NCBI RefSeq assembly: GCF_000633595.2
Contig: NZ_JIBU02000055.1
Span: 1 to 44,316 of the forward strand
Length of the DNA stretch: 44,316 bases
Direction of reading: 5' to 3'
Origin: Clostridium drakei
Lineage (GTDB): Bacteria; Bacillota; Clostridia; Clostridiales; Clostridiaceae
Under the pieces are notes generated by a model. That model was not told where the DNA came from. It did not search any database and saw only the letters and a program-made list of their open reading frames with translations. The stretch's first letter is position 1. Each line of letters opens with the position of its first letter. The translations under genes were made by a program, and so were the position numbers. This document shows positions 25,679 through 35,448 of this stretch, one piece after another.

Positions 25679-26848
25679 TTAATTACCTGTAGTTCCACTT
25701 GATCCTGTGCTAGATGTTTTTGGAGCTGTGTTCTCAGTTGATCCTCCAGTTGAGGCCTTTGAACCTGTATTTCCACTTGAATCACCAGTAGATGCCTTTG
25801 AATCTGTATTTTGGGTTGATCCTTCAGTAGATGCCTTTGAATCTGTATTTTTACTTGTCCCTTCCGTTGATGTCTTTGAACCTGTGTTTCCACTTGAATT
25901 AGTAGATGCCTTTAAATCTGCATTCTTAGTTGCTTCATTATTAGATGCCTTTAAATTTGTATTTTCAGTTGATTTTTCATTAGATGTCTTTGAGTTCATA
26001 TTTTCAGTTGATCTCCCATTAGATGCTTTTGAATTTGCATTTTTATTTGATACTCCAGATGAATTTTTAGTATCAGTAGATTGAGGATGAACCATAGTTT
26101 TTTCTTTAGAATTTGCTGCATTATTAGGTGTTACCTTAAAGTAAGATTTTGCCAAAACTCCAACAAATACAAGTAAAGCAATAGAAACAACAACTAGTAT
26201 TCCTTTTTTACCTTTACTAGTTTTTTTACTTTTATAAGATATTTTTTCATTTTCTTTGTTTAAGCTTCTATCATTAATTAATGATCTATCCATAATCATG
26301 GTAAAGTCATTATTTTCATTAGAAACCATGGATTCAGTTTTTTTCGATGCATTAGACATTAAAGCACTTATATTTTTAGGTATAGTAAACAATGTATATA
26401 ATAAGCCATTTTGCTTTAAAGATTCTATTTGTTTAAATTTTTCGGGTGACCTGAGTATAATAGTAGGCTTAATCATTTTATATTCATTATCGGAATATAC
26501 TGTAACCGAAAATTTATCATCCTTGCTTAAAAAGGGAATATTAATATCCAAAGTGTTATTATTTATTGAAGAATCGAATTTTAAACCCTTTGTTATCTTT
26601 GCATTTGTAAATCTTAAATTGGCTTGAGAACTTTGTATATATAGTGTTAAATCATGAATTGTCTTATTAGATACATTGCTAACATTAACAACATATGCAC
26701 AAAGTTTTTTACTATTAATTCTCACAGGCATAGAACTTTTTATAGCACACAATATTCTAGGTGCCAAGTTTTTATAATACTCTAACAGTAAACCAGATAT
26801 AAATGATATTATTATAGTTATAATTGCAGTTTTTATAATGTTTGTCAT
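25679..26848 (-). CDS. Membrane protein with a Ser/Thr/Asn-rich 13-residue repeat tail
   Basis: 389 residues. A first hydrophobic helix (5-22), a domain of about 190 residues with beta character (45-160), a basic stretch KSKKTSKGKKG, a second helix (217-235) and then a low-complexity tail. The tail (270-385) is nine tandem units of 13 residues (one of 12) with consensus N-T-x-S-K-A-S-T-x-x-S-T-x. It resembles wall-spanning or glycosylated stalks. AGGAAGC is about 7 nt before the ATG. It lies 103 bp downstream of the GGDEF-EAL gene on the same strand. I do not recognise the N-terminal domain. Function unknown. Confidence 0.75.
   Translation of the reverse strand: MTNIIKTAIITIIISFISGLLLEYYKNLAPRILCAIKSSMPVRINSKKLCAYVVNVSNVSNKTIHDLTLYIQSSQANLRFTNAKITKGLKFDSSINNNTLDINIPFLSKDDKFSVTVYSDNEYKMIKPTIILRSPEKFKQIESLKQNGLLYTLFTIPKNISALMSNASKKTESMVSNENNDFTMIMDRSLINDRSLNKENEKISYKSKKTSKGKKGILVVVSIALLVFVGVLAKSYFKVTPNNAANSKEKTMVHPQSTDTKNSSGVSNKNANSKASNGRSTENMNSKTSNEKSTENTNLKASNNEATKNADLKASTNSSGNTGSKTSTEGTSKNTDSKASTEGSTQNTDSKASTGDSSGNTGSKASTGGSTENTAPKTSSTGSSGTTGN
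25694..26041 (-). repeat. 39-bp coding tandem repeats, nine units
   Basis: Nine units of 39 bp (one of 36) encode the 13-residue repeats in the tail of the membrane protein. Neighbouring units differ at several bases, with the most alike pairs towards the 3' end, as expected if copy number has changed by slippage or recombination. Confidence 0.85.
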
Positions 26849-26951
26849 ATTAATTTCGCTTCCTTACTTTTTAATTACCTACTAAATTATAAGGTAGATA
26901 TATATTTGTGTCAAACTTAAAAATTACTTATAATATGTGTAAAAATTTACT

Positions 26952-29702
26952 TTAATCATAATAAAATTGTTTTGCATATTTGATAAAGTCATCAATAATA
27001 AGTGGTTTACTAAAATAATATCCCTGTAATTCATCACAGCCTTCTTCAAGTAGTTTGTTAATTTGATCTTTTGTTTCTACGCCTTCTGCAACTGTCTTTA
27101 GATTAAGGGTTTTTGCCATAGAAATAATATTTGAGGTCAAATTTTTATGATTTGTACTTAGAATATCATCTATAAAGGATTTATCAATTTTTAAATAATC
27201 TACGGGTAAACGGCTTAAATAGCTTAGAGAAGAAAAACCTGTACCAAAGTCATCTATTGAAATTTCAATTCCTAATTTCTTTATTTCTAGTAAGCTTTGA
27301 ATTGCACTTTCAGTATCCTGTAATAAAAAACTTTCTGTTATTTCAATTATTAAATTAATATTTTTAGAATTATTTTCTTTGAAAAGCTTTTTTATTTTCG
27401 AAACTAAGTTGCCATTTTCAAATTGTTTTGATGAAATATTAATTGATAATTTTATGTTAAGCCCATTGTTTTTTAGTATTTTATCAATTCTAAAAATTTC
27501 TTCCAATATCCAATTGCCGATAGGTATTATCATTCTATTAGTTTCAGATACAGGAATGAATTTATCAGGTGTAAATATTTTACCATCTATTGTTTTCCAT
27601 CGAATAAGTGCCTCAGCACCAATTATTTTAAATTTATTTTCAACAAAAATAATTTGTGGTTGAAGATATAAATTGAATTCATCATTATCAAGAGCTTTAT
27701 TAAGTTTTATTTGCATTTCAAGAATTTCATGATTTTTTCTTTCAATTTCATCTGAAGAAAATGAATATTTTCCTTTTCCAGATTCCTTTGAATCATACAT
27801 GGCTGCATCTGCCTTTCTTACTAATCCTTCAACAGTTGATTCATCATATGGGGCTAATGCGATTCCTATACTTACTCCTAAAGTTATTTCGCGTCCAAGT
27901 AAATTATAAGGAAGCAATATTTTTTCAATAATAGATTCTGCTACAATTTTTACATCTTCATGATTGTTTACATTTTCAAGAATTACAGTGAACTCATCAC
28001 CTCCTAATCTTGATACGGTATCAGATTTACTAATACTAGATTCAATTCGAGTTGCAACTTCTTTGAGAAGTAAATCTCCAGCTGCATGACCTAATGAATC
28101 ATTAATAACTTTAAATCCATCTAAATCCATGAAAAGTAAAGCTACTGCTTTTTTATTATTAGTTGCCCTTGTAAGCGCACTTTCAAGTCTTTCATAAAAT
28201 AAAGTTCTATTTGGTATTCCAGTTAATAAATCATAATAGGCAAGATTTTGAAGTTTATCTTCTGTCTTTTTTATTTTACTGATATCCGTAGAAATAGCAA
28301 TATAATTTTCTATCATACCACCTTGTTTCTTTAAACATGTTATTGACATCCATTTTGGATATAATTCACCATTCTTTTTTTTATTCCAAATTTCACCTTT
28401 CCAATAACCATTTGTGAGTAAATCATTCCACATATCCAAATAGAAACTTTTATTATGATGTCCAGATTTAAGTATTCTCGGATTTTTGCCAATTAACTCA
28501 TCTTCTTTATATCCTGATATTTTTTCAAAAGAATTGTTTACTTTGATAATATTTCCTGAACTATCTGTTATTAACACACCTTCCATTGTAGTACTGATTA
28601 TTCTATCTGAAATTGATAATTTTTCATTTAAGCGTTTGAGACTATTAGTGTATTCTTGTATATTTGTTACATCATGAAACATAAATAATCTTCCAATTTG
28701 TGATTTGTTTGTATCCAAAATAGGAGATTTATACATTGTAAAATAAAAAGTTTTGTTATCAAAATTAAGGCAAATAGTAGATTCGTTTTTGGGATCATTT
28801 GATGCATCAACCCGTTTTATATCTGGTAAAAAATCTAATAGTTCATGAATCTTTATTCCTATAAAATTTATTTCTTGTTTGTTATTAATTTTTTTGCTTT
28901 TATGTTTGAAAAACGTTATGAATTCAATAGCTGCTGGATTGATATCTACTATTTTGTTAGAAGAATCCACAACAATAATAAAGTCTTTAATATTTTCTAC
29001 TAAAAGGTCTCTAGCAATTGGTACTACTATTGACTTAGGCATATGAAATGCCCCCCAATATAGTATAATTAAGGTTAATAATATACAAATTGAAGTGGTA
29101 TCCATAAAAAATGATTCAAATCTAGAACTAATAAACAAAAAATTCATTGAAATAGATATAAGTGTGCCTATAAAAATCAATGCACTTTGCCTACGGTATA
29201 GTTTTGGAGATTTTATTGCTATCATTATAAGGACATAGCATCCAATCAAAATGCTTGAATAGGAATAAATTGTATGAATATAAAAACCAATATTTGGAGA
29301 AAATGAAAGTATAGGAATACCTTTGGTATAAGACACTCTTGCATTTGATATAAATTTATATGGTATTTTGTTAGAAATCAACGATAGTAATGATAATATT
29401 GGTACAATAAAAACTAATAATGAGTAGTAAATATTTTTTTGATTTTTGCTAACATACTCTTTTATTATTAAAAGGTAAAGTGGAGAAGCAAGTATAACAC
29501 TTATAAGTTTTGCTTTCTGAAATAGTATTGCAATTTCATTTATTCTAATATAATAGCTAAGAATTTCCATCAAAATCCAAAAAGAAACAAGTATGGTACA
29601 TTTAATTAACAACGCTGCAATATTAACATTTCTTACCCTATATAAAAAAACTAATAAAATTATAGAAATTATAAAACTTACATCGAATAAAACTTCATAC
29701 AT
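26952..29702 (-). CDS. 7TM-PAS-PAS-GGDEF-EAL cyclic-di-GMP protein
   Basis: 916 residues. Seven transmembrane helices (about 5-218) of the histidine-kinase N-terminal 7TM type, a PAS domain (232-345), a second PAS (363-480), GGDEF (490-648) and EAL (662-910). The cyclase signature GGDEF (567-571) is intact; the EAL motif (697-699) and IDDFGTG (816-822), KID and AEGVE motifs of active phosphodiesterases are also intact. The RxxD inhibitory site expected just before GGDEF reads SKSD, so product inhibition is probably absent. It makes and breaks cyclic-di-GMP at the membrane in response to an unknown signal. AGGGGAG precedes the ATG by about 7 nt. Confidence 0.95.
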   Translation of the reverse strand: MYEVLFDVSFIISIILLVFLYRVRNVNIAALLIKCTILVSFWILMEILSYYIRINEIAILFQKAKLISVILASPLYLLIIKEYVSKNQKNIYYSLLVFIVPILSLLSLISNKIPYKFISNARVSYTKGIPILSFSPNIGFYIHTIYSYSSILIGCYVLIMIAIKSPKLYRRQSALIFIGTLISISMNFLFISSRFESFFMDTTSICILLTLIILYWGAFHMPKSIVVPIARDLLVENIKDFIIVVDSSNKIVDINPAAIEFITFFKHKSKKINNKQEINFIGIKIHELLDFLPDIKRVDASNDPKNESTICLNFDNKTFYFTMYKSPILDTNKSQIGRLFMFHDVTNIQEYTNSLKRLNEKLSISDRIISTTMEGVLITDSSGNIIKVNNSFEKISGYKEDELIGKNPRILKSGHHNKSFYLDMWNDLLTNGYWKGEIWNKKKNGELYPKWMSITCLKKQGGMIENYIAISTDISKIKKTEDKLQNLAYYDLLTGIPNRTLFYERLESALTRATNNKKAVALLFMDLDGFKVINDSLGHAAGDLLLKEVATRIESSISKSDTVSRLGGDEFTVILENVNNHEDVKIVAESIIEKILLPYNLLGREITLGVSIGIALAPYDESTVEGLVRKADAAMYDSKESGKGKYSFSSDEIERKNHEILEMQIKLNKALDNDEFNLYLQPQIIFVENKFKIIGAEALIRWKTIDGKIFTPDKFIPVSETNRMIIPIGNWILEEIFRIDKILKNNGLNIKLSINISSKQFENGNLVSKIKKLFKENNSKNINLIIEITESFLLQDTESAIQSLLEIKKLGIEISIDDFGTGFSSLSYLSRLPVDYLKIDKSFIDDILSTNHKNLTSNIISMAKTLNLKTVAEGVETKDQINKLLEEGCDELQGYYFSKPLIIDDFIKYAKQFYYD

Positions 29703-30010
29703 TGTTGCACTCCCCTAAACTAATTCAATTACTGTTCATCAATAATTTAAAGTCATATTATGTATAATTTCAACATTTTTGTACAATTTATACTTATAAA
29801 TATGCTATATTTTGTGTAATCATTTAATATATATAATTATAACAAATATGAAGTATTAATTAAATTGTCAATTAAAATATAAATTTCTAAGTTTATATTT
29901 ACATTTCTATAAAGCATACAAGCTATGTATTAAATGCTATTTTCTGAATTATTATAAAGATAGATATATTTGAAGATATTTAAAAACAGAAGGTAAAAGC
30001 TTAGATTAAT
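29703..30010. other. AT-rich intergenic region
   Basis: About 310 bp between the GGDEF-EAL start and the terminator of the kinase gene. I see no gene, riboswitch or clear promoter, although the GGDEF-EAL promoter must lie here. Confidence 0.4.
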
Positions 30011-30047
30011 AAAAAAATCCTACGGTTTAAAGAGTCGTAGGATTTTT
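30011..30047 (-). terminator. Intrinsic terminator of the two-component operon
   Basis: AAAAATCCTACG (30013-30024) and CGTAGGATTTTT (30036-30047), 12 bp with an 11-nt loop. On the minus strand it follows the kinase stop directly and ends in a run of U. Confidence 0.9.
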
Positions 30048-30048
30048 A

Positions 30049-31278
30049 TTATAGTAAAACAGTAAAGCAAATTGACTTCCCATCATCACTTTTAACATAA
30101 ATTTTTCCATGATGAGCTTCCACAATGGATTTTGAAATGGAAAGGCCTATTCCATATCCGCCGCTTTCTCTTGATCTTGAGGAATCTGCACGATAGAATC
30201 TGTCAAATAATTTATTTAAATTTTCTTTATCAATTTCATCAGCTGTGTTATATATTTCAAGTTTTGATCCTTTTTTTGTACAGGATAAAGAAATTTTGAT
30301 GATTCCTTTTTCATTAGAATATTTCATAGCATTGTCAACAAGGGTAGAAATGAGTTGATTAATACTGTTTTCGTCTCCATGTAATTTTATTCCTGGCTTA
30401 ATATCCATTATAAGCTTTTTTTCATGTGTTTCAGCAATAGTTTTAAATGGGCTTGTTATTTTAAAAACTGAATCGCTTAAATCAAAATCAGTAAATACTA
30501 ATTTAATGTTCCCTTCATCCATTTTTGAAAGTGTCAGTAGATTTTTTACGAGCTTATCAAGACGAGTAATTTGATTTCGAGTGCTTGTAATCCACTCATT
30601 TTTACCTACAGTTAATTCAAGAACATCTGCATTAGCTGAAATAATAGCAAGTGGCGTCTTAATTTCATGTCCTGCATCTGTAATAAACTGCTTTTGTTTT
30701 TCAATGTTTTCAATAATAGGATTAATAGCTTTTTTAGAAAGAATAGACACAAGAATGAATACGAGCAAAAGAGTTATTAGTGCAACTCCACAAGAAGTTA
30801 GTAAAAATAAAGTAGCCATTTGGATTTGACTTCTACAATCCATGAATACAAGCATATAACCATCTGGAGTGGAGACTACTGAGTATTTATAGATATCTTT
30901 ATAACCATTATCCTTATTGATGCTTAGTATTTTTTTAGTATATGCTGCTGCATCATCTGAGGAGACAGCGGCAATATGACTTGTATCAATTTCCCGTATA
31001 CTTTTGTCTTTATTAAGTTTCACTACAAAATATCGTGTTTCAAATGGAGTTTCTTCATTCATTTCAAAACCAAAATGCAGATCATTAACTGGAAGCTTTC
31101 CTTTTTTATATGTTGGAAACCTTCCTTGATTTTCTGAAAGAATTTTAAGAGCACCATTTATTTTACGGTCTATCTGATAAAGATTAGTTGTATTAATGGA
31201 ACCAAGAAGAATTACCATAACCAAAGCTAATGAACCCATTGTAATCATAATAAATTTTCTCTGTAATTTTTTTATCAT
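30049..31278 (-). CDS. Membrane sensor histidine kinase
   Basis: 409 residues. Two transmembrane helices (about 11-28 and 155-180) flank an extracellular sensor of about 125 residues. The HisKA domain has the phosphorylation site H204 in DAGHEIKTPL, then the N box LVDNAMKYS, and G boxes with GGYGIGLSISK. It pairs with the response regulator encoded just upstream; the two genes overlap by 4 bp (ATGA). No HAMP domain is evident. The signal is unknown. Confidence 0.93.
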   Translation of the reverse strand: MIKKLQRKFIMITMGSLALVMVILLGSINTTNLYQIDRKINGALKILSENQGRFPTYKKGKLPVNDLHFGFEMNEETPFETRYFVVKLNKDKSIREIDTSHIAAVSSDDAAAYTKKILSINKDNGYKDIYKYSVVSTPDGYMLVFMDCRSQIQMATLFLLTSCGVALITLLLVFILVSILSKKAINPIIENIEKQKQFITDAGHEIKTPLAIISANADVLELTVGKNEWITSTRNQITRLDKLVKNLLTLSKMDEGNIKLVFTDFDLSDSVFKITSPFKTIAETHEKKLIMDIKPGIKLHGDENSINQLISTLVDNAMKYSNEKGIIKISLSCTKKGSKLEIYNTADEIDKENLNKLFDRFYRADSSRSRESGGYGIGLSISKSIVEAHHGKIYVKSDDGKSICFTVLL

Positions 31279-31949
31279 TTAATTTCCTCCAATTTATATC
31301 CAACACCTCTTCCTGCCTTGATTTTTATATTAGCATTTAAGGATGCTAATTTTTTTCGCAGATAAGAAATGTATACCCATACTACATTGATTTCAGCTTC
31401 AGCATCATATCCCCAAATTCTTTCCATAAACTGTTCTGTAGAAATTAAACATTTTGGATTGCTCATTAACATTTCAAGCATTTGAAATTCCTTATTACCA
31501 AGTCTTAGTGAGGATTTTTTATTTGATAGCTCATAGTTTTCCTTATTAAGACTGATGTTACCAATTTTAATTAAGTTTGGTGTGAATTCTGATTTTCGCC
31601 TGGTCATAGCACGAACTCTAGCCAGTAATTCTCCCATAGCAAAAGGTTTACTTAAATAATCATCTGCGCCTGCATCTAGTCCAACAATTCTATCCTCAAT
31701 TTCAGCCTTTGCAGTAAGCATCAAAATAGGTGTATGTATTCCTTTTTTTCTTAAGTTTTCTAGTGTTTCAAGTCCGTTCATTTTTGGCATCATAATATCT
31801 AAGATAATTACATCGTAATTTTGAGACAAGCCGTATTCTAATGCATCAGCTCCATTATATACAGCATCTACTGAATAATTGTTATGTTTTAAAATGGCAA
31901 CTAAAGCATTTGACAATTCCTTTTCATCTTCAGCAAGTAAGATTCTCAT
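31275..31949 (-). CDS. OmpR/PhoB-family response regulator
   Basis: 224 residues from the chosen ATG at 31949, which has GGAGAGG 6 nt upstream; an in-frame ATG at 31964 leaves no site. The receiver domain has acidic residues D8/E9-type EDE, phospho-acceptor D51 in ILDIMMPKMNG, T near 79 and K in LSKPF. The C-terminal winged helix (about 125-222) has the usual VWVYISYLRKKL recognition helix. Its start lies within the 3' end of the alarmone synthetase gene (20-bp overlap) and its stop overlaps the kinase start, so all three are translated together. Confidence 0.94.
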   Translation of the reverse strand: MRILLAEDEKELSNALVAILKHNNYSVDAVYNGADALEYGLSQNYDVIILDIMMPKMNGLETLENLRKKGIHTPILMLTAKAEIEDRIVGLDAGADDYLSKPFAMGELLARVRAMTRRKSEFTPNLIKIGNISLNKENYELSNKKSSLRLGNKEFQMLEMLMSNPKCLISTEQFMERIWGYDAEAEINVVWVYISYLRKKLASLNANIKIKAGRGVGYKLEEIK

Positions 31950-32616
31950 ATGTATCCTCTCCATTTTTATGTTGTATTTCTTTTATCATATCTGAAATAG
32001 TCTGCAAATTCAAATCTGTTGAGGCAATTTCGTCTGCACATCGTTTTAATTCTTCAGCGATCATTTTTTCATTGGGAATATTTTTTTTGTATTTTAACTG
32101 ATGCTCTAAACTTGCCCAACAATCCATTGCAATAGTACGTATTTGAATTTCACAGTATACCATTTCAATTCGATTTTCCAGATGCAATGGTACCTGTAAG
32201 ATCATGTGATAACTACGATAGCCATTGGGTTTAGGATTGCGAATATAATCTTTTTCTTTAATAACCTTGATATCCTGTTGGTTTTTCAACATATTTACAA
32301 TCCAATAGATATCATCTAAAAATGGGCAAATGACGCGGATTCCAGCTGCATCATAAATTTCCTTTAAAGCACTATCCACTGTAACAGGTAAATTTTTTCG
32401 CCTCAATTTATCTTTCATGCTACTAGCTGATTTAATTCTGGCCTTGCAATGTTCAATAGGATCCTTACATTTTTGTGCTGCTTTATATTTTCGAATGATA
32501 TCTAATCTAGAAAGGACTTCAATAATTGCCCCTTCTAATAGTATATAAGATTCTTTATAGAATTCATGCTCTGGTGACAGTGTTTCATATTTTATATCAT
32601 AATTCTGTTGTTGCAT
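31930..32616 (-). CDS. Small alarmone synthetase, RelQ-type GTP pyrophosphokinase
   Basis: 228 residues, the size of single-domain (p)ppGpp synthetases (RelQ/RelP). The RelA_SpoT synthetase motifs are visible: DAAGIRVICPFLDDIY (substrate binding), the NPKPNGYRSYH G-loop and EIQIRTIAMDCWASLEHQLKYK-type catalytic region, split as EIQIRT near 162 and SLEHQLKY near 175. No hydrolase, TGS or ACT domain is present. It makes pppGpp/ppGpp from ATP and GTP/GDP. AAGGAGGAA lies about 7 nt before the ATG. It is first in an operon with a two-component system, so expression of the alarmone enzyme and the sensor are tied. Confidence 0.92.
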   Translation of the reverse strand: MQQQNYDIKYETLSPEHEFYKESYILLEGAIIEVLSRLDIIRKYKAAQKCKDPIEHCKARIKSASSMKDKLRRKNLPVTVDSALKEIYDAAGIRVICPFLDDIYWIVNMLKNQQDIKVIKEKDYIRNPKPNGYRSYHMILQVPLHLENRIEMVYCEIQIRTIAMDCWASLEHQLKYKKNIPNEKMIAEELKRCADEIASTDLNLQTISDMIKEIQHKNGEDTYENLTC

Positions 32617-32712
32617 TAGGTATTCCTCCTTGAAGAAATAATTGTTTTTAACTCCTACTATAAAATATACTATTGCAACCTTAAATATACTTTAAAAAAT
32701 TGAAAAAAGGTA

Positions 32713-32741
32713 TTGAAAGAATAATAATGCTTTGATATAAT
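32713..32741 (+). promoter_or_regulatory. SigA promoter of the glucose PTS gene
   Basis: TTGAAA (32713-32718), 17 nt and TATAAT (32736-32741). The leader to the ATG is about 290 nt and holds the antitermination elements. Confidence 0.75.
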
Positions 32742-32821
32742 AAGTGCATAGTAAATCGAGTACAGTGTTTTATAAGGATTCTGAAAAGGTTTGCGGATTA
32801 TAAAAAGTAAATATTAACATT

Positions 32822-32850
32822 TGCGTGTTACTGATTCGATCAGGCATGAG
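32822..32850 (+). promoter_or_regulatory. Ribonucleic antiterminator (RAT) target of a GlcT-type protein
   Basis: TGCGTGTTACTGATTCGATC followed by AGGCATGAG is very close to the GlcT target of Bacillus and Staphylococcus ptsG as I remember it. It overlaps the left arm of the terminator at 32844, so binding of the antiterminator protein prevents termination. The glcT gene is not in the window. Confidence 0.85.
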
Positions 32851-32937
32851 CAAAGGTTGTTTTAGATTATATTTGTATCTATTTATACTAGTCAGATAGA
32901 TACAATATGTCTCTAATCACCTTAGCTCATGCTTTTT
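32844..32937 (+). terminator. Conditional terminator of the glucose PTS leader
   Basis: GCATGAGC (32844-32851) pairs with GCTCATGC (32925-32932); the stem continues after one mismatch with AAGGT/ACCTT. A nested hairpin GTATCTA/TAGATAC (32875-32903) fills the loop, and TTTTTGTGTTTT follows. Confidence 0.88.
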
Positions 32938-33039
32938 GTGTTTTGTAGAACGATGGAATTAGTTAATTGGTCAAATCAAGCTTTATAATGAAAAAAATTA
33001 CAGTTGATGTAAAAATAGAAAATAAAGGAGGACAATTAT

Positions 33040-35103
33040 ATGTCTAAAAAAGGTAGTGTTTTTGGTAAGTTACAACAAATTGGTAAAGCGTTAATGCTTC
33101 CAGTTGCAATATTGCCAGCTGCAGGTATCTTGCTTGCATTTGGTAACATGTTTCAAAATCCGGCTTTCTTAAGTCATGCAGCATTTTTAAATAACCATGC
33201 ATTCCAAACTTTTGCTAAAGTTATGGAGCAATCAGGAGATATTATTTTTGGCAATCTTTCATTACTATTTGCAGTAGGTGTTGCAGTAGGGCTTGCAGGT
33301 GGAGAAGGTGTTGCAGGACTTGCAGCAATCGTTGGTTTCTTAATAATGAACAAGACTTTAGGAATAGTAGCAGGAGTTACTCCTGAAGTATTAGCTGGTA
33401 AGAGTCCAGCATATGCATCAATTTTAGGTATTCCATCATTGCAAACAGGTGTATTTGGTGGTATCCTAATTGGAATTGTAGCAGCGCAGCTTTATAAGAA
33501 ATTCTACAATATAGAGTTGCCTTCATATTTAGGGTTCTTTGCAGGAAAAAGATTTGTTCCAATTGTAACTGCAGTAACATCAATATTTTTAGGAATTATG
33601 CTTGTATTTATATGGCCACCAATCCAATATGGGTTAAATACATTTTCACACAACATGATTGATGCAAATCCTACATTGGCGGCATTTGTATTTGGAGTTA
33701 TTGAAAGATCATTAATACCATTTGGATTACACCATATATTCTATAATCCATTCTGGTATCAATTTGGAGAATATGCAAGTAAAGCAACTGGTCAAATTGT
33801 AAGAGGAGACCAAACAATATTCATGGCTCAATTAAAAGATTTTACTCAATTTGGTATGCTTAGCAATGGTGGTACACATTTTACAGCAGGTACATTTATG
33901 GTAGGTAAATTCCCATTCATGATGTTTGGGTTGCCAGCAGCAGCACTTGCAATGTATCATGAAGCAAAACCAGGAAAGAAGCTTATTGCAGGTGGTATAC
34001 TCGCATCAGCAGCATTAACTTCATTCTTAACTGGTATAACAGAACCAATAGAATTCTCATTTTTATTTGTTGCACCAGCATTGTTTGCAATACATGCTGT
34101 ATTTGCAGGTTTATCATTTATGACAATGCAATTATTAAATGTTAAAATAGGTATGACATTCTCTGGTGGTTTAATAGACTATATTCTATTTGGAGTTATA
34201 CCAAATAGAACAGCATGGTGGTTAGTAATACCAGTAGGTTTGGTTTTTGCAGCAATCTATTACTTTGGATTTAGGTTTGCTATAAGGAAATGGGATCTTA
34301 AGACTCCCGGACGTGAAGATGATGTTGAAGAAGAAGTAACAAATGATGTTCAAAAGTCAGAATTGCCAGCAGCAATATTAAAAGCGCTAGGCGGAAAAGA
34401 AAATATAACTAATTTAGATGCATGTATAACTCGTTTAAGAGTAAGTGTTAGTGATATTAAAAATGTAGATAAGGCTGAACTTAAGAAATTAGGAGCAGCT
34501 GGCGTTATGGAAGTTGGAAATAATATTCAAGCCATATTTGGAGGAAAATCTGACCAGTTAAAGACTCAAATTAAAGATATTATGGATGGAAAAGTTCCTG
34601 TAGTTGAAAAAGATTCGATTAAAAAAGAAGTAGCAGTAACAAATTCAAATGATAAAACTTTTATAGCTCCACTAGATGGAAAGATATTGCCTATAACAGA
34701 AGTTCCAGACGAAGTTTTTTCACAGAAAATGATGGGCGATGGATTTGCTATAGAACCAGCAAATGGTGAGGTTGTATCACCTGTAAATGGAGTAATAACA
34801 ACTGTTTTTCCGACAAAACATGCTATTGGAATAACTGCAGCTAATGGAGATGAAATATTAATTCACTTTGGCATAGATACAGTGAATTTAAAAGGTGAAG
34901 GACTAGAAGCTTTAGTAGAACAAGGAGCTGAAGTTAAAGCAGGTCAACCTATATTAAAGGCTAACTTAGATTTAATAAAAGATAAAGTTCCAACACTAAT
35001 TACTCCAATTGTTTTCACAAATTTAGCTGAAGGTCAAACAGTTTCAGTTAAAGCTGGAAGTCAAATAAAACGTGGACAAAATGATATAGTAACTATTAAA
35101 TAG
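33040..35103 (+). CDS. ptsG: Glucose-type PTS transporter EIICBA
   Basis: 687 residues. EIIC with about ten transmembrane helices (10-410) carries the sugar site, including the [12 protein letters not shown] motif; EIIB (about 435-520) has the phosphocysteine C462 in [14 protein letters not shown] (about 555-687) has the phosphohistidine H609 in ILIHFGIDT. The fused C-B-A order is that of glucose permeases (PtsG). It imports and phosphorylates glucose using HPr. AAAGGAGG is 8 nt before the ATG. Controlled by the GlcT-type RAT and terminator upstream. N-acetylglucosamine permeases have the same layout, but the GlcT target favours glucose. Confidence 0.94.
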   Translation: MSKKGSVFGKLQQIGKALMLPVAILPAAGILLAFGNMFQNPAFLSHAAFLNNHAFQTFAKVMEQSGDIIFGNLSLLFAVGVAVGLAGGEGVAGLAAIVGFLIMNKTLGIVAGVTPEVLAGKSPAYASILGIPSLQTGVFGGILIGIVAAQLYKKFYNIELPSYLGFFAGKRFVPIVTAVTSIFLGIMLVFIWPPIQYGLNTFSHNMIDANPTLAAFVFGVIERSLIPFGLHHIFYNPFWYQFGEYASKATGQIVRGDQTIFMAQLKDFTQFGMLSNGGTHFTAGTFMVGKFPFMMFGLPAAALAMYHEAKPGKKLIAGGILASAALTSFLTGITEPIEFSFLFVAPALFAIHAVFAGLSFMTMQLLNVKIGMTFSGGLIDYILFGVIPNRTAWWLVIPVGLVFAAIYYFGFRFAIRKWDLKTPGREDDVEEEVTNDVQKSELPAAILKALGGKENITNLDACITRLRVSVSDIKNVDKAELKKLGAAGVMEVGNNIQAIFGGKSDQLKTQIKDIMDGKVPVVEKDSIKKEVAVTNSNDKTFIAPLDGKILPITEVPDEVFSQKMMGDGFAIEPANGEVVSPVNGVITTVFPTKHAIGITAANGDEILIHFGIDTVNLKGEGLEALVEQGAEVKAGQPILKANLDLIKDKVPTLITPIVFTNLAEGQTVSVKAGSQIKRGQNDIVTIK

Positions 35104-35114
35104 TAGGTTTAAAA

Positions 35115-35150
35115 AGTCAGTGTATATTAAAAATGTATACTGGCTTTTTT
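35115..35150 (+). terminator. Intrinsic terminator
   Basis: AGTCAGTGTAT (35115-35125) pairs with GTATACTGGCT (35135-35145), 11 pairs with three G-U, then TTTTTT. It ends the ptsG transcript. Confidence 0.85.
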
Positions 35151-35448
35151 AGTTGTAATTCTAAGTGTAGTTTTTGTTAGCTAAATAACTATTCATTGAA
35201 TGATACAGCTTTATATGAAAATTAAATTATACTTATAAGAAAATGTAATAAATCATATTATGTCGATAATATTTTTAAATTTGCTTTTAATAGTATCAGT
35301 GTATAAAATGTAATTAGTTGATTTATGGCGAATTATGAATAAATTAAAAGAATTTCCTCAATTTATATCACAAAAGATGTCATTTCTATGTAATTTGTAC
35401 AAGTAAAATAAAAGGCAATGATGATAATTATTCAAAGGAGGGTTTTTT
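35151..35448 (+). other. Upstream region of the metN operon
   Basis: About 300 bp of AT-rich DNA. I looked for an S-box (SAM) riboswitch or a T-box, which often control methionine genes, and found neither. No good promoter stands out. Confidence 0.4.

Noticed and set aside
25707-26084. Plus-strand open frame of 125 codons, rich in Val, Phe and Asp repeats
   Set aside because: It is the antisense of the 39-bp repeats in the membrane protein tail; it has no ribosome site and its periodicity comes from the sense gene.
35151-35448. S-box (SAM) riboswitch or Met T-box before metN
   Set aside because: Searched by eye because methionine operons often have one; no conserved core, specifier or terminator/antiterminator pair was found.
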